A DNA stretch of 64,000 nucleotides from Methanobacterium alkalithermotolerans. GTDB lineage: Archaea; Methanobacteriota; Methanobacteria; Methanobacteriales; Methanobacteriaceae. Made by a program: the position numbers and the translations under genes. Below, one piece after another: positions 36,721 through 47,584 of this stretch (within the stretch, counting starts at the first letter, position 1; the number at the start of each line of letters is the position of its first letter). The stretch covers positions 620,001-684,000 of the forward strand of contig NZ_CP058560.1 of assembly GCF_018141185.1 (NCBI RefSeq), read 5' to 3'. The notes under the pieces were generated by a model, which did no database searches, had not been told where the DNA came from, and saw nothing but the letters and a program-made list of their open reading frames with translations.

Positions 36721-36969
36721 ATGTATCTGGAAGATTTAAAAAGAGAATTTAAAGCAACATTGCGCTCCCTTTCACCGGCAATAATCTTGATTTTAATTTT
36801 TCAGGTGTTCTTAATTAAGATGCCCTGGATGGAATTTTTGCAGGTGGGTATGGGACTTTTATCAACCATTTTAGGATTTACTCTTTTTGTACAGGGAGCT
36901 AAAAGAGGCTTACTTCCTTTAGGAGAAAATATGGGGTCTTCTTTTATAGAAAAAGAGCATTTATTATGA
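36721..36969 (+). CDS. DUF1538 membrane protein, N-terminal piece
   Basis: An 82-residue piece with two hydrophobic helices. It aligns with the first third of the intact DUF1538 protein at 37424 (LSPAIILILIFQVF matching ILPVLILFFIFQVL; LGFTLFVQGAKRGLLPLGENMGSS matching the corresponding run). It ends in TGA within an ATGA overlap with the next frame. Together the two frames give one full DUF1538 protein of about the same length as its neighbour, so this is either a natural split or a one-base deletion. GGGAGG lies 5 nt before the ATG, so expression from here is real. DUF1538 pairs have been reported as two-part cation/proton antiporters (UmpA/UmpB). Confidence 0.6.
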   Translation: MYLEDLKREFKATLRSLSPAIILILIFQVFLIKMPWMEFLQVGMGLLSTILGFTLFVQGAKRGLLPLGENMGSSFIEKEHLL

Positions 36970-37424
36970 TAATGTTGTTTGGTTTTTTATTAGGCCTGAC
37001 TCTCACCCTGGCTGAACCAGATGTAAGGCTGGTAGCCTTTCAAATAACCCAGATAACCCTTTTGAATATAAGTCAAAATGAATTAATCTATGCCACTGCT
37101 CTGGGTCTGGGTTTTTTTACCACCCTGGCTATCCTAAGGAGCATGGTAGATTTTCCCATAATATACATTCTGATTCCAGGTTACGGTGCAGCTATAGTAC
37201 TCTCCCTATTAACCGCTGATGAATTCATAGCCAAAGCATATGATCTGGGGGCTGTAACCACCGGACCCATGACAGTGCCCTTCCTTATTGCTATAGGTGT
37301 AGGTATTGCTTCAGTATTAGGTGGAAGGGACAGGTTAGAATCTGGTTTTGGAATTATGGCCATTGGTTCAATTGGCCCGATAGTGGCTATATTACTCTGG
37401 AGTTTAATTAGAGGAGGGATTTAA
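36966..37424 (+). CDS. DUF1538 membrane protein, C-terminal piece
   Basis: A 152-residue frame with four to five hydrophobic helices and the DUF1538 marks LAEPDVRL, ILIPGYG and DLGAVTTGPMTVPF. Its ATG shares ATGA with the stop of the previous frame. In a -1 register relative to that frame the joined sequence aligns residue for residue with the DUF1538 protein at 37424 across the junction. Whether this is translated by stop-restart coupling or is the product of a frameshift cannot be decided. The stop overlaps the next start (TAATG), continuing the tight coupling of the operon. Confidence 0.6.
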   Translation: MIMLFGFLLGLTLTLAEPDVRLVAFQITQITLLNISQNELIYATALGLGFFTTLAILRSMVDFPIIYILIPGYGAAIVLSLLTADEFIAKAYDLGAVTTGPMTVPFLIAIGVGIASVLGGRDRLESGFGIMAIGSIGPIVAILLWSLIRGGI

Positions 37425-38137
37425 TGGATTCCATGAGTGCTCTGGAAATTTTTAAAGAAGTGGTAGAGGCCATTTTGCCTGTTTTGATATTGTTTTTTAT
37501 TTTCCAGGTTTTAATTTTAAGGAAAATCCCCCAAAATATAATGGAACTACTATCCGGAGTCTTTATGACCATAATTGGGTTTTTCTTTTTCTTCTGGGGA
37601 GCAAAGCTCAGTTTGATACCCATGGGTAACCTGATTGGAAGTTATCTATCCGGGGTCAATTATTTCTGGGTAATTATATTTGCTTTTATCGTGGGAATAT
37701 TTGCCATTTTGGCCGAACCAGCAGTTAATGTATTTGTTTACGAAGTAGAGAAAGTTTCATCAGGATATCTTAAAAGAAATCTGATGATAATAAGTATTGC
37801 TCTGGGTGTAGGTTTTGCCCTGTTTTTTTCAGCCTTAAGGATTTATCTGGAGATTCCTCTGGCCTTGATTCTCATCCCCGGCTATGTGCTGATATTGTGC
37901 CTGGTTATTTTTACACCTAAAGACTTCATCCCTATTGCCTTTGATTCAGGTGCAGTGGCCACTGGACCCATGGTAGTTACCTTTGCCCTACCAATTATGA
38001 CCAGTATTGCCATTGGATTGAAGGGAGATGACGCCGGACTACTGGGTCTGGGTACAGTGGGTCTGGTGGCCATGTTTCCCATAATATTCATTCTGGTTTT
38101 AGGAATTATCTTAAAAAAGAGGGAAAAAGATGAATAA
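37424..38137 (+). CDS. DUF1538 membrane protein (UmpB-like)
   Basis: An intact 237-residue DUF1538 protein with six to seven hydrophobic helices. The conserved elements are LAEPAVNVFVYEVE near residue 97, LILIPGYVLI near 145 and DSGAVATGPMVVTFALP near 172. DUF1538 proteins come as pairs; a pair from a halophilic bacterium was reported, to my memory, as a two-component Na+(Li+,K+)/H+ antiporter. A P-II-like gene follows after 24 nt, suggesting regulation by a small-molecule sensor. GGAGGGA lies 5 nt upstream of the overlapping ATG. Confidence 0.75.
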   Translation: MDSMSALEIFKEVVEAILPVLILFFIFQVLILRKIPQNIMELLSGVFMTIIGFFFFFWGAKLSLIPMGNLIGSYLSGVNYFWVIIFAFIVGIFAILAEPAVNVFVYEVEKVSSGYLKRNLMIISIALGVGFALFFSALRIYLEIPLALILIPGYVLILCLVIFTPKDFIPIAFDSGAVATGPMVVTFALPIMTSIAIGLKGDDAGLLGLGTVGLVAMFPIIFILVLGIILKKREKDE

Positions 38138-38161
38138 AACTATTTTAAAGGAGAAAAAACT

Positions 38162-38491
38162 ATGAGTACCTGTTCTGGATTTAAACTAATATATACTATT
38201 GTGGAAGCCGGACGTGGAAGTTACATCATGAATATTGCCCGTAAAGCAGGAGCAGAAGGAGGTACCATCTATTTTGGTCGTGGTACCAGCATTCATGAAC
38301 ATGGAAAATTTTTAGGAATGCCCATTGAGCCGGAAAAAGAAGTGGTGATGATACTGATTAAAGATGAACTGGTTAATATGGTATTTGAAGCCGTGGTGGA
38401 AGAGGGTGAACTGGAAACACCAGGAAAGGGAATAGCATTTATACTGGATGTTTCTCGAGTGGCAGGAATCTGTCATCTCCTGGAGGAATAA
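38162..38491 (+). CDS. P-II family regulatory protein (non-GlnB type)
   Basis: A 109-residue P-II-like protein. The ferredoxin-like fold shows an N-terminal strand (FKLIYTIVEAGRGSYIMNIARKAGA), the T-loop region GGTIYFGRGTSI, PEKEVVMILIKDE and the ligand loop TPGKGIAFILDVSRVAG. The conserved uridylylated Tyr of GlnB/GlnK is not in its usual setting, so this is a divergent branch. It follows the DUF1538 genes closely (24 nt), which resembles the amtB-glnK arrangement: a trimeric sensor that gates a membrane transporter. The ligand is unknown. AAAGGAG precedes the ATG. Confidence 0.8.
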   Translation: MSTCSGFKLIYTIVEAGRGSYIMNIARKAGAEGGTIYFGRGTSIHEHGKFLGMPIEPEKEVVMILIKDELVNMVFEAVVEEGELETPGKGIAFILDVSRVAGICHLLEE

Positions 38492-38526
38492 CTGATTTTA
38501 ATTAATACACATGGGGGGAAGTTTAA

Positions 38527-38997
38527 TTGCCCGAATCAGCAGATAGAAATGTAGAAAATTTCTTTAAAAATATATTTAAAGATAAGAAAGAGAAAAAAAC
38601 AGATTTTGTAGTGGCCATTGTGGTGAATATAATCATCTGGTATATTGCCAACAATATACTAAACTGGAATATTTCATTCATTACCCCTGAATTTAGTCAG
38701 GTGCTGGGTATTCTGAATGTTTTAATCCTGAGTACCATTGGGGCCAATATAATATTTCTGGCCTACTATCGTGGCTGGCTACATAATCTTTTAAAAATAA
38801 TATTGAATGTTTTAGGATTGCTGGTGGCCAGTGCTTTTTATCAGGTGTTCCCCTTCTCATTTAGTCAGGAAATATATACCTGGGGAGTTTTACTGGCATT
38901 AATCCTGGCCATGGTAGTATATATCCTGATGATTTTTATAGAGATTATAAAATTCATTTTAAACCAGGTATTTAAAAGGGATTATCAATGCGTTTAA
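38527..38997 (+). CDS. small polytopic membrane protein, unknown function
   Basis: A 156-residue protein with a charged N-terminal 25 residues and four hydrophobic helices (about 27-45, 57-78, 88-107, 117-143). No family is recognised. The TTG start at 38527 follows GGGGGGAAG at good spacing. It lies 35 nt after the P-II-like gene on the same strand and may be the last member of that operon. It converges with the YwbE-like gene, 5 nt away. Confidence 0.5.
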   Translation: MPESADRNVENFFKNIFKDKKEKKTDFVVAIVVNIIIWYIANNILNWNISFITPEFSQVLGILNVLILSTIGANIIFLAYYRGWLHNLLKIILNVLGLLVASAFYQVFPFSFSQEIYTWGVLLALILAMVVYILMIFIEIIKFILNQVFKRDYQCV

Positions 38998-39002
38998 ATA
39001 TA

Positions 39003-39206
39003 CTAATTTGAATCATTTATAACTTCTTTAACCCTTCCCACCTGTCCATCTTCCAGCCGAACCTTAATGCCATGAGGGTGGAATGCAGAACGTGTTAATA
39101 AATCTTTAACAACACCTCTGGTAGTTTTACCAGATCTTTGATCTTTTTTAAGTACGATGTCCACCAGAGAGCCTTTTTTTATGTCTTTTCTATAATTTCC
39201 TTTCAT
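39003..39206 (-). CDS. YwbE family (DUF2196) protein
   Basis: A 67-residue basic protein that is clearly YwbE-like: GSLVDIVLKKDQRSGKTTRG, then VKDLLTRSAFHPHGIKVRLE and DGQVGRVKEV. The fold is a small beta barrel, perhaps nucleic-acid binding; function is not established. It is a single gene with a full-length ATG frame. Confidence 0.8.
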   Translation of the reverse strand: MKGNYRKDIKKGSLVDIVLKKDQRSGKTTRGVVKDLLTRSAFHPHGIKVRLEDGQVGRVKEVINDSN

Positions 39207-39404
39207 TTTTTTACCCTTATTAAAAATATGTAAGAAGCATGGTTATTTAAGAGTCCATGTTAATAAAATAATTTCTAATCTACAAAAGTATAATATTTAT
39301 TAAAAAATTGATTGAAAAGTTAGTTAGATAGCCTAATAACTAAGCAACAGATTAATATACTCCATCTATAATTATAGAGGTATAAAATTAAATCAGGAAA
39401 AAAA

Positions 39405-40211
39405 ATGAAATTTGGTAAATTTATTTTAGCTCTATTATTTTTAATGGTTCTATTTTCTTACCTGTACACTGAGACCTACTGGGTGGAAACTAAAGAGGTG
39501 GTTATTGAATCCCCGGACATTCCACCTGAATTTGATGGTAAAAGAATAGTATTTATAACAGATATCCATGCTGGCCCCTATTTCCCTCCAGAAAGAGTAG
39601 ATGGAGTAGTAAAAAAAGTGAATAGTCTGGAACCAGATCTCATTTTGCTGGGAGGAGATTATATTGACCGGGACTATGAATATGTTCCTCCTGTTTTTGA
39701 GTCTATGGAAAAGTTAAGTGCTCCCATGGGGGTTTATGGAGTCTTAGGTAATAATGATCCTCAGTATTTGACTCTAAAAACATTTGAAGAATCAACCTTA
39801 AATTATATTGGTAATACAGGTGAATGGATCCAGATAAATGATTCGCGTATCAGGGTGGCAGGAGTAGGTGACTTTAATAATGGACAGCAATTAATAGACC
39901 GGGCCCTGGGTGATGCTACTGCAGAAGACTTTGTTATTTTATTAAGCCATAATCCTGACTATTTTCCAGAGCTGGATCACTCCATGGTGGATCTGGTTCT
40001 TGCCGGGCATACCCACGGAGGGCAGGTCACCTTTTTTGGTTTATGGGCACCTGTTATGCGCACCATATATGGACAAAAATATATTACCGGATTAATTGAA
40101 GAAAATGGCAGCACCATGATAGTCAGTAATGGTTTAGGTACTGTAATATTACCTGTAAGATTTTTTGCAAAACCACAGATACATGTGATAGAATTGAAGT
40201 CCGTCAATTAA
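39405..40211 (+). CDS. membrane-anchored metallophosphoesterase (YkuE-like)
   Basis: A 268-residue calcineurin-type phosphoesterase with one N-terminal membrane helix (about 5-22), so the enzyme probably faces outward. The metal motifs are in order: DIHAG (about 49), GGDYIDRD (about 83), GNND (about 116), LSHNPDYF (about 180) and AGHTHGGQ (about 203). YkuE-type enzymes act on phosphoester substrates such as lipids or their head groups; the substrate here is unknown. The stop codon runs into the T-run (A-run on this strand) that ends the convergent tRNA gene. Confidence 0.85.
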   Translation: MKFGKFILALLFLMVLFSYLYTETYWVETKEVVIESPDIPPEFDGKRIVFITDIHAGPYFPPERVDGVVKKVNSLEPDLILLGGDYIDRDYEYVPPVFESMEKLSAPMGVYGVLGNNDPQYLTLKTFEESTLNYIGNTGEWIQINDSRIRVAGVGDFNNGQQLIDRALGDATAEDFVILLSHNPDYFPELDHSMVDLVLAGHTHGGQVTFFGLWAPVMRTIYGQKYITGLIEENGSTMIVSNGLGTVILPVRFFAKPQIHVIELKSVN

Positions 40212-40218
40212 AAAAAAA
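40211..40218 (-). terminator. T-run terminator of the tRNA-Thr gene
   Basis: On the minus strand eight T residues follow the tRNA 3' end directly. They also serve as the last bases of the convergent phosphoesterase gene. Confidence 0.55.
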
Positions 40219-40290
40219 GCCTCGAGCGGGAATTGAACCCGCGACCTCGGGATTACGAATCCCGCGCTATACCGGCTAAGCTATCGAGGC
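40219..40290 (-). tRNA. tRNA-Thr(CGT)
   Basis: The minus strand folds into a complete 72-nt cloverleaf. The acceptor arms GCCTCGA and TCGAGGC pair perfectly, the D arm is GCTTAGCCGGTATAGC, the anticodon arm CGGGA-TTCGTAA-TCCCG gives anticodon CGT (reads ACG), and the T arm is GCGGG-TTCAATT-CCCGC. CCA is not encoded. There is no intron. It lies 9 nt after the MBL-fold gene on the same strand, leaving little room for a separate promoter except inside that gene's end. Confidence 0.97.
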
Positions 40291-40299
40291 AAGAATTTA

Positions 40300-41101
40300 T
40301 CAATAATAGTCCAGTGACTGCTGATTACTCATAATTTCTTCTAAATTAAGTTTCATTCCATCCCGGGCTGCTAAAACCGGGATGCCTGTTTGTTTTTTAA
40401 TTCTTAGGGCTTCCCCTTCAGGATCATTTAAAATCATCTTCATTCCCAGGTGAGTCATAATACCCAAACGAGGGGATACTTCCTCTATTAAAGAGGCAAA
40501 ATCATCACTGCACATATGCCCGGGTATATGTTCATTATCTGGTCTTATAACACTTGCTATTAATATATCTGCTCCCTGATGAGATTTTGATAATTTATCA
40601 AAGTACTCTGTATCAGAAGTATATGATATGGTTATATCTTCATGCTGGAATTGAAATCCCAGAGTTGTAGGATCACCATGGATGGTTGGAGTTGCTTTAA
40701 TATTAATTTTATCAAGTTTAGTTACATTGTAGGGTTCCATGGTTATTACTTTAGATTTTCCAAGATGATAGCTAGAGATACAGGGACCCCAGTGTTTATA
40801 TCCCTGTATAACACTTTTACTTCCAATAACCACGCCCCGGTTACGGGTCATGCCTTTGGTTAAAGCTTCAATCATGACCTCCCCATCACCATAATGATCG
40901 GTGTGGGAGTGAGATATTAGAATCCCATCTAATTTTAAAGGATTCAAACCAAATTGATAGCTTCTAACCAGTGCACCAGGACCAGGATCCACATGTAAGT
41001 TTTTCCCAGAAATTCCATCGATTCTAAATCCGCCTGTCATTCTCTTCTGAGTAATGGTGGCGAAACCGTCCACCACCACTTCCTAAAAAAGTTAGGTCCA
41101 T
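40300..41101 (-). CDS. MBL-fold metallo-hydrolase with apparent one-base insertion near its N-terminus
   Basis: A metallo-beta-lactamase-fold hydrolase. The metal site ISHSHTDHYGD, a later His in TIHGDP, SYTSDTEYF and an EHIPGHMC stretch are intact in the long frame (259 residues from a GTG at 41079). A better start is the ATG at 41101 with GGTGAT at 41110-41105. It encodes MDLTFLGSGGGRF, exactly the first strand and glycine loop expected in this family, but in another frame; removing one base near 41062 joins it to ATITQKRMTGGF of the long frame. So the gene is either frameshifted, misread at one base, or begins at the poorly supported GTG without its first strand. Substrate unknown. Confidence 0.7.
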
Positions 41102-41150
41102 ATTATCACCTGATTTTTTATAAATAAATTATGGATTTAAATCATATTAA

Positions 41151-42077
41151 TTAATCGGATTTACATAATATTATATCACAACGCAGAGGGGATTGGTTAC
41201 GCTTCAAGCACAGCCTTTCATTATCAATCACCACCAGGTCCCCTTCTATAATATCCCCCTCTCCATTGAAGAACATCATAACCTTATCCCCTGGACTGGC
41301 CAGCTGTTTCCAGTTGACATCAAATGCCTGAACATCCTTTCCTAATACTATTTCCAATCTATCTTCATCTACATTAACCACCCGTCCAACTTCTCCTTGA
41401 GTAAGTATCCGGGAAGCCATGTTAATTGCTTCTGCTTTTTCCAGAAGGTCTTTTTTTAGTTTCTGCCTCCATTTCTGCAGTAGTTTTACATCCCGTACCA
41501 CGGTTTCACGGAGTATTTTTTGTGACTCTTTCTTATCTAAAGCCGGCGTTTTTATGAATAAATCACAGGAACTGCCTACCGAGGGTGTTTTTTCAGAAAC
41601 TTCATGGAGTACTTTTTGGAAAATAGTTTCAATTTCCTTTAAAGTAGTTTTGGATTTCCAGTATTTTTTAAGAATCTTAGATGCTGTTTTTTTGGTGAAT
41701 TTATTGCCAAATACAATTATGGAACTTTCTCCCTTATCCATTTTAGTGATATTAGAACCAGTTAATTCGATTATCTGAAAACCATTGGTAGTGGCATATA
41801 TTCGTCGCCTTTTGGTTTCAAAGGAACTTTTTGAACTTACTTCCCCCACCACCACTTTTCCCAGACTGCGTAATTTTACCGCGTCATCAGTAATTTTAAG
41901 GGTTATTTCCAGTTCACTGGCTCTTTTTTTTAATTGAGATTCATTTTCAATTTTGCCAGAATATAATTCCTCTTCTAATATTTCACGATTGGATTTATCT
42001 CCAAAAAAAGCTATCCTGCGTTTATCTCCAGCCATTACACAGCCCTGGGCACCAATATAAGTTATTATAAGACTCAT
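41151..42077 (-). CDS. DUF2121 family protein
   Basis: A 308-residue methanogen protein of the DUF2121 group. The N-terminus SLIITYIGAQGCVMAGDKRR resembles the N-terminal strands of Ntn-hydrolases such as proteasome subunits, though a processed Thr or Ser nucleophile is not obvious here. The centre is rich in Lys and Ser; the C-terminal third (about 220-300) looks like a small beta barrel (GEVGRVVNVDEDRLEIVLG). Function is not established. AGGTGT lies 4-5 nt before the ATG. It stands upstream of the MBL-fold gene on the same strand with a gap of about 50 nt. Confidence 0.7.
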   Translation of the reverse strand: MSLIITYIGAQGCVMAGDKRRIAFFGDKSNREILEEELYSGKIENESQLKKRASELEITLKITDDAVKLRSLGKVVVGEVSSKSSFETKRRRIYATTNGFQIIELTGSNITKMDKGESSIIVFGNKFTKKTASKILKKYWKSKTTLKEIETIFQKVLHEVSEKTPSVGSSCDLFIKTPALDKKESQKILRETVVRDVKLLQKWRQKLKKDLLEKAEAINMASRILTQGEVGRVVNVDEDRLEIVLGKDVQAFDVNWKQLASPGDKVMMFFNGEGDIIEGDLVVIDNERLCLKRNQSPLRCDIILCKSD

Positions 42078-42457
42078 AGCTACACCTTTTATATCATTAA
42101 ATGTATTTTATAAGGGAATAAATATGTTCATTACAGTATTCATTTTATACTATAAATCCACCCATTATATCTCTACTAACCCCTTTTATAAACACATTCT
42201 TTGATTTTATTATTTTTTAAATAAAAATTTATGCAATTAATTTTAAGTTGATCTTTTTTGAAAACTAATTAAGAACCCTTTTAATGAATAACCGATTTAT
42301 TAAGGTTTAAATTAGAAAATGCAACCTGATTCAGTTTGTCTTACTAAAGAAAAATTTACTTTATATTAACTCCATAATTAATATCAATTTAAATAAATTC
42401 TGCTTAAAGGGATTGTCTAATCCCTGGAAGTGAATATTTATTAAATGAGGAATTTTA
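42078..42457. other. 380-bp gene-free gap
   Basis: Divergent region between DUF2121 and the YyaL-like gene. Apart from one hairpin near its right end (listed separately) it is AT-rich with TATA-like patches; no gene or RNA fold is supported. Confidence 0.5.
42408..42425 (+). promoter_or_regulatory. perfect 7-bp hairpin in the leader of the YyaL-like gene
   Basis: AGGGATT-GTCT-AATCCCT lies 33 nt before the ATG. It could be an RNA stem in the leader or a protein-binding dyad. Confidence 0.35.
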
Positions 42458-44569
42458 ATGGTCTCCCGGGAAAAGGAAAAAAAATTTGAAAACCATCTGA
42501 TTAATGAAAAAAGTCCCTATTTACTCCAGCATGCCCATAATCCTGTAGACTGGCATCCCTGGACCGAAGATACGTTTTCGAAAGCTAAAAATGAAAATAA
42601 ACCTGTTTTTTTATCTATTGGTTATTCCACCTGCCACTGGTGTCATGTAATGGCCCATGAATCCTTCGAAGATCCAGAAATAGGCGAATTACTAAACCGG
42701 GTATTTGTACCGGTGAAAGTAGATCGTGAAGAAAGACCAGATATTGATAGTACCTACATGAATGTTTGTCAGATGATGACGGGTAGTGGAGGATGGCCTT
42801 TAACTATTATAATGACCCCGGATAAGAAGCCATTTTTTTCAGGAACTTATTTTCCTAAAGAAAGTCGTTACGGTAATTTAGGGCTAAAAGACATTATTTT
42901 AAAAGTGGAAGATTTATGGAAAAATAAGCCCCAGGAAGCACTAATATCTGCAGATAAGATAGTGAATTTGCTTGAAAAGATATCGGTGGTTGAAAATAAA
43001 GAAGATTTAAATAATGACCTTTTAGATAACGCATATACTGCCTTAAAAGAATCTTTTGATAACGTCCATGGAGGTTTCGGGATGATACAAAAGTTCCCCA
43101 CCCCCCATAATCTTTACTTTTTAATGAGATACTGGAAGAGAAACTCCAGTGACACATCCTGGAAGATGGTGAAAAAAACTCTGGACCGGATGCAGCAGGG
43201 AGGTATTTATGACCAGGTGGGATTTGGTTTCCACCGTTATGCAGTAGATCCAGAATGGCTGGTACCTCACTTTGAGAAAATGCTTTATGATCAGGCTTTA
43301 ATTTCCATGGCCTACCTGGAATCTTTTCAAATTAGTGGGGAGGAGAAATATGCTAAAACTGCAAAGGAAATATTTGAATATGTTTTAAGAGATTTAAAAT
43401 CTCCAGAGGGTGGTTTTTACTCCGCTGAAGACGCAGATAGTGAAGGAGTTGAGGGTAAATTTTATATGTGGAGTAAAGAAGAAATTGATGTTATTTTAGG
43501 GGATAGTTCGGAGCTTATATGTGATATTTTTCAGGTGCAAAAAGAAGGAAACTTTAAAGAAGAATCCACCGGGAAAAAAACAGGGAAAAATATTTTATTT
43601 TTGAAAAAATCTTTAGAAGAGATTTCTAAAGAAAAACAAATTAGCCTCAAAAAACTGGAATCCATAATAGAAGAGTCACGCAGTAAATTATTCCAGGTTA
43701 GGGAAAAAAGAATACACCCCCATAAAGACGATAAAATACTCACCGACTGGAATGGTCTTATGATAGCGGCCCTTTCCCGGGGAGCACAGGTATTTAAGGA
43801 AGAAAGATACCTGAAAGCTGCTGAAAAAGCAGTGGATTTTATTTTTAAGAACCTTTATTCTAATAAAAGATTACTGCATCGCTATCGAGAAGGTGAAGGA
43901 GCTATAAATGGATACCTTGATGACTACGCCTTCCTTATATGGGGACTTCTAGAACTGTATCAGGCCAGTTTCAAAGTTAAATATCTTTCTAAAGCCTTTG
44001 AATTAAATCAGTCATTGCTGGATCAATTTTTAGATAAAAGTGAAGGTGGTTTTTATTTTACACCTGCAGATGGAGAAACAGTCCTATTACGAAAAAAAGA
44101 AAGTTATGATAGTGCCATACCCTCTGGAAACTCAGTTCAAGTACTTAACCTGTTAAAAATGAGTCTTTTAAGTGAAGATGCCCGGTTGAAGGAAACCGCC
44201 CATAAATGTCTGAATTATTTTTCATCTAAAATAAAAAGATCTCCCCTGGGGCATACCCACTTTTTAAATGCCCTGGATTTTGAATGGGGGCCTTACTGGA
44301 AATTGGTAATTGCCTGTCCTCCAGGTAAGAAGAACTCTAAAAAAGTAAGCCAGTTACTGAGTACTTATTTTTTGCCTAACCTTGTTATGGTTTTAAAAGA
44401 AGATGGTTTAGAAGAAAAATGGCCTTTTGAAGTTCAAGACTCTTTTTCGGCAAAAAAGTCCATTGAAAATCAATGTACTGCTTATCTATGTTCAGATAAA
44501 GATTGTAAAAATCCAACTACTCACATGGATAAATTATTAAGTTTTATAGATTTGAAAAAGGTATCCTGA
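42458..44569 (+). CDS. YyaL-like protein (DUF255 thioredoxin-like domain plus six-hairpin domain)
   Basis: A 703-residue protein of the YyaL/spermatogenesis-associated 20 family. The N-terminal thioredoxin-like domain (about 10-170) carries AHNPVDWHPW and the CHWC motif (Cys59 and Cys62, GYSTCHWCHVMAHESFED). The rest is an alpha/alpha-toroid related to N-acylglucosamine epimerases (GGIYDQVGFGFHRYAVD, FEKMLYDQALI, SAEDADSEG). The biochemical role is not settled. GAGGAA precedes the ATG. It is followed 42 nt later by a copper ATPase gene, possibly in one operon. Confidence 0.9.
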   Translation: MVSREKEKKFENHLINEKSPYLLQHAHNPVDWHPWTEDTFSKAKNENKPVFLSIGYSTCHWCHVMAHESFEDPEIGELLNRVFVPVKVDREERPDIDSTYMNVCQMMTGSGGWPLTIIMTPDKKPFFSGTYFPKESRYGNLGLKDIILKVEDLWKNKPQEALISADKIVNLLEKISVVENKEDLNNDLLDNAYTALKESFDNVHGGFGMIQKFPTPHNLYFLMRYWKRNSSDTSWKMVKKTLDRMQQGGIYDQVGFGFHRYAVDPEWLVPHFEKMLYDQALISMAYLESFQISGEEKYAKTAKEIFEYVLRDLKSPEGGFYSAEDADSEGVEGKFYMWSKEEIDVILGDSSELICDIFQVQKEGNFKEESTGKKTGKNILFLKKSLEEISKEKQISLKKLESIIEESRSKLFQVREKRIHPHKDDKILTDWNGLMIAALSRGAQVFKEERYLKAAEKAVDFIFKNLYSNKRLLHRYREGEGAINGYLDDYAFLIWGLLELYQASFKVKYLSKAFELNQSLLDQFLDKSEGGFYFTPADGETVLLRKKESYDSAIPSGNSVQVLNLLKMSLLSEDARLKETAHKCLNYFSSKIKRSPLGHTHFLNALDFEWGPYWKLVIACPPGKKNSKKVSQLLSTYFLPNLVMVLKEDGLEEKWPFEVQDSFSAKKSIENQCTAYLCSDKDCKNPTTHMDKLLSFIDLKKVS

Positions 44570-44611
44570 TTATTGGCGATGAAAATCCAAGAAAAAAATA
44601 AGGAGATTTAA

Positions 44612-46759
<2,148 letters not shown>

Positions 46760-46974
46760 TGGTATTTATTAAAAATAAAAATTTTAATATTTTTTAGTAA
46801 AAAAATAATGAAAATTAAAACTTTAATAAATAAAAAAGGTCATATTAATTATTATATATTAAAAAAGGTTATTATTTATTTTCTTATTAGGATATTAGTT
46901 CCATAAAACCATAAATTAAATATATTAATATGGTCCATAGAATTAGTATTGTTAAAATATTTGTAGGTGTTAAT

Positions 46975-47559
46975 ATGGAAAAAACTCTGGAAAATTTAAC
47001 CAAAGCCTTTATTGGAGAAAGCCAAGCTAGAAACAGGTATACTTTTTATTCTAAAATTGCTAAAAAAGAAGGATTTCCTCAAATTTCGGAGCTATTTCTT
47101 AAGACTGCAGATAATGAAAGAGAACATGCCAAATGGTTGTTACGTTTAATTAACGAGCTTAAAAAAGAATCAGGAAAACCTATAGATTCTATTATTGTGG
47201 AAGCAGAAGCACCAACCACTTTAGGCACTACTACTGATAACCTTAAAGCTGCCATTGAAGGGGAACATTATGAAAATACCGAGATGTATCCCGAATTTGC
47301 AGAAGTTGCAGAAGAAGAAGGATATAAAGAAATTGCAAAACGTTTAAGAGCCATTTCTAAAGCAGAAGAACACCACGAAGATAGATATATAAAATTACTG
47401 GAAATAGTGGAATCAGGTACTGCTTTTGAAAAAACAGAAGAAGTAACCTGGATATGTCAAAAATGTGCTTATACTCACCAGGGAACAACTCCCCCAGAAG
47501 AATGTCCTTCCTGTGATCATCCTACCAAATACTTTGAAATTCTTTGTGAAGAATATTAA
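46975..47559 (+). CDS. rbr: rubrerythrin
   Basis: Non-heme di-iron peroxidase that reduces H2O2 in anaerobes. From the ATG at 46975 it is 194 residues: a four-helix di-iron domain with the E-x-x-x-R and ExxH motifs (AFIGESQARNRY, NEREHAKWL, AIEGEHYENTEMYPEFAEVAEEEG, AEEHHEDRY) and a C-terminal rubredoxin-like domain (WICQKCAYTH, ECPSCDHP). The frame can be extended to 46930, but GTAGGTGTT lies just before 46975 and known proteins begin MEKTLENL-like. A superoxide reductase gene follows after 25 nt, giving a two-gene oxygen-defence unit. Confidence 0.95.
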   Translation: MEKTLENLTKAFIGESQARNRYTFYSKIAKKEGFPQISELFLKTADNEREHAKWLLRLINELKKESGKPIDSIIVEAEAPTTLGTTTDNLKAAIEGEHYENTEMYPEFAEVAEEEGYKEIAKRLRAISKAEEHHEDRYIKLLEIVESGTAFEKTEEVTWICQKCAYTHQGTTPPEECPSCDHPTKYFEILCEEY

Positions 47560-47584
47560 TTAAAAAAAGTTAGAAGGATAGCAA

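Noticed and set aside
36955..36972. Programmed -1 frameshift signal in the DUF1538 pair
   Set aside because: TTTATTATGA is not a standard slippery heptamer and no clear downstream stem is seen; a split gene or deletion is as likely.
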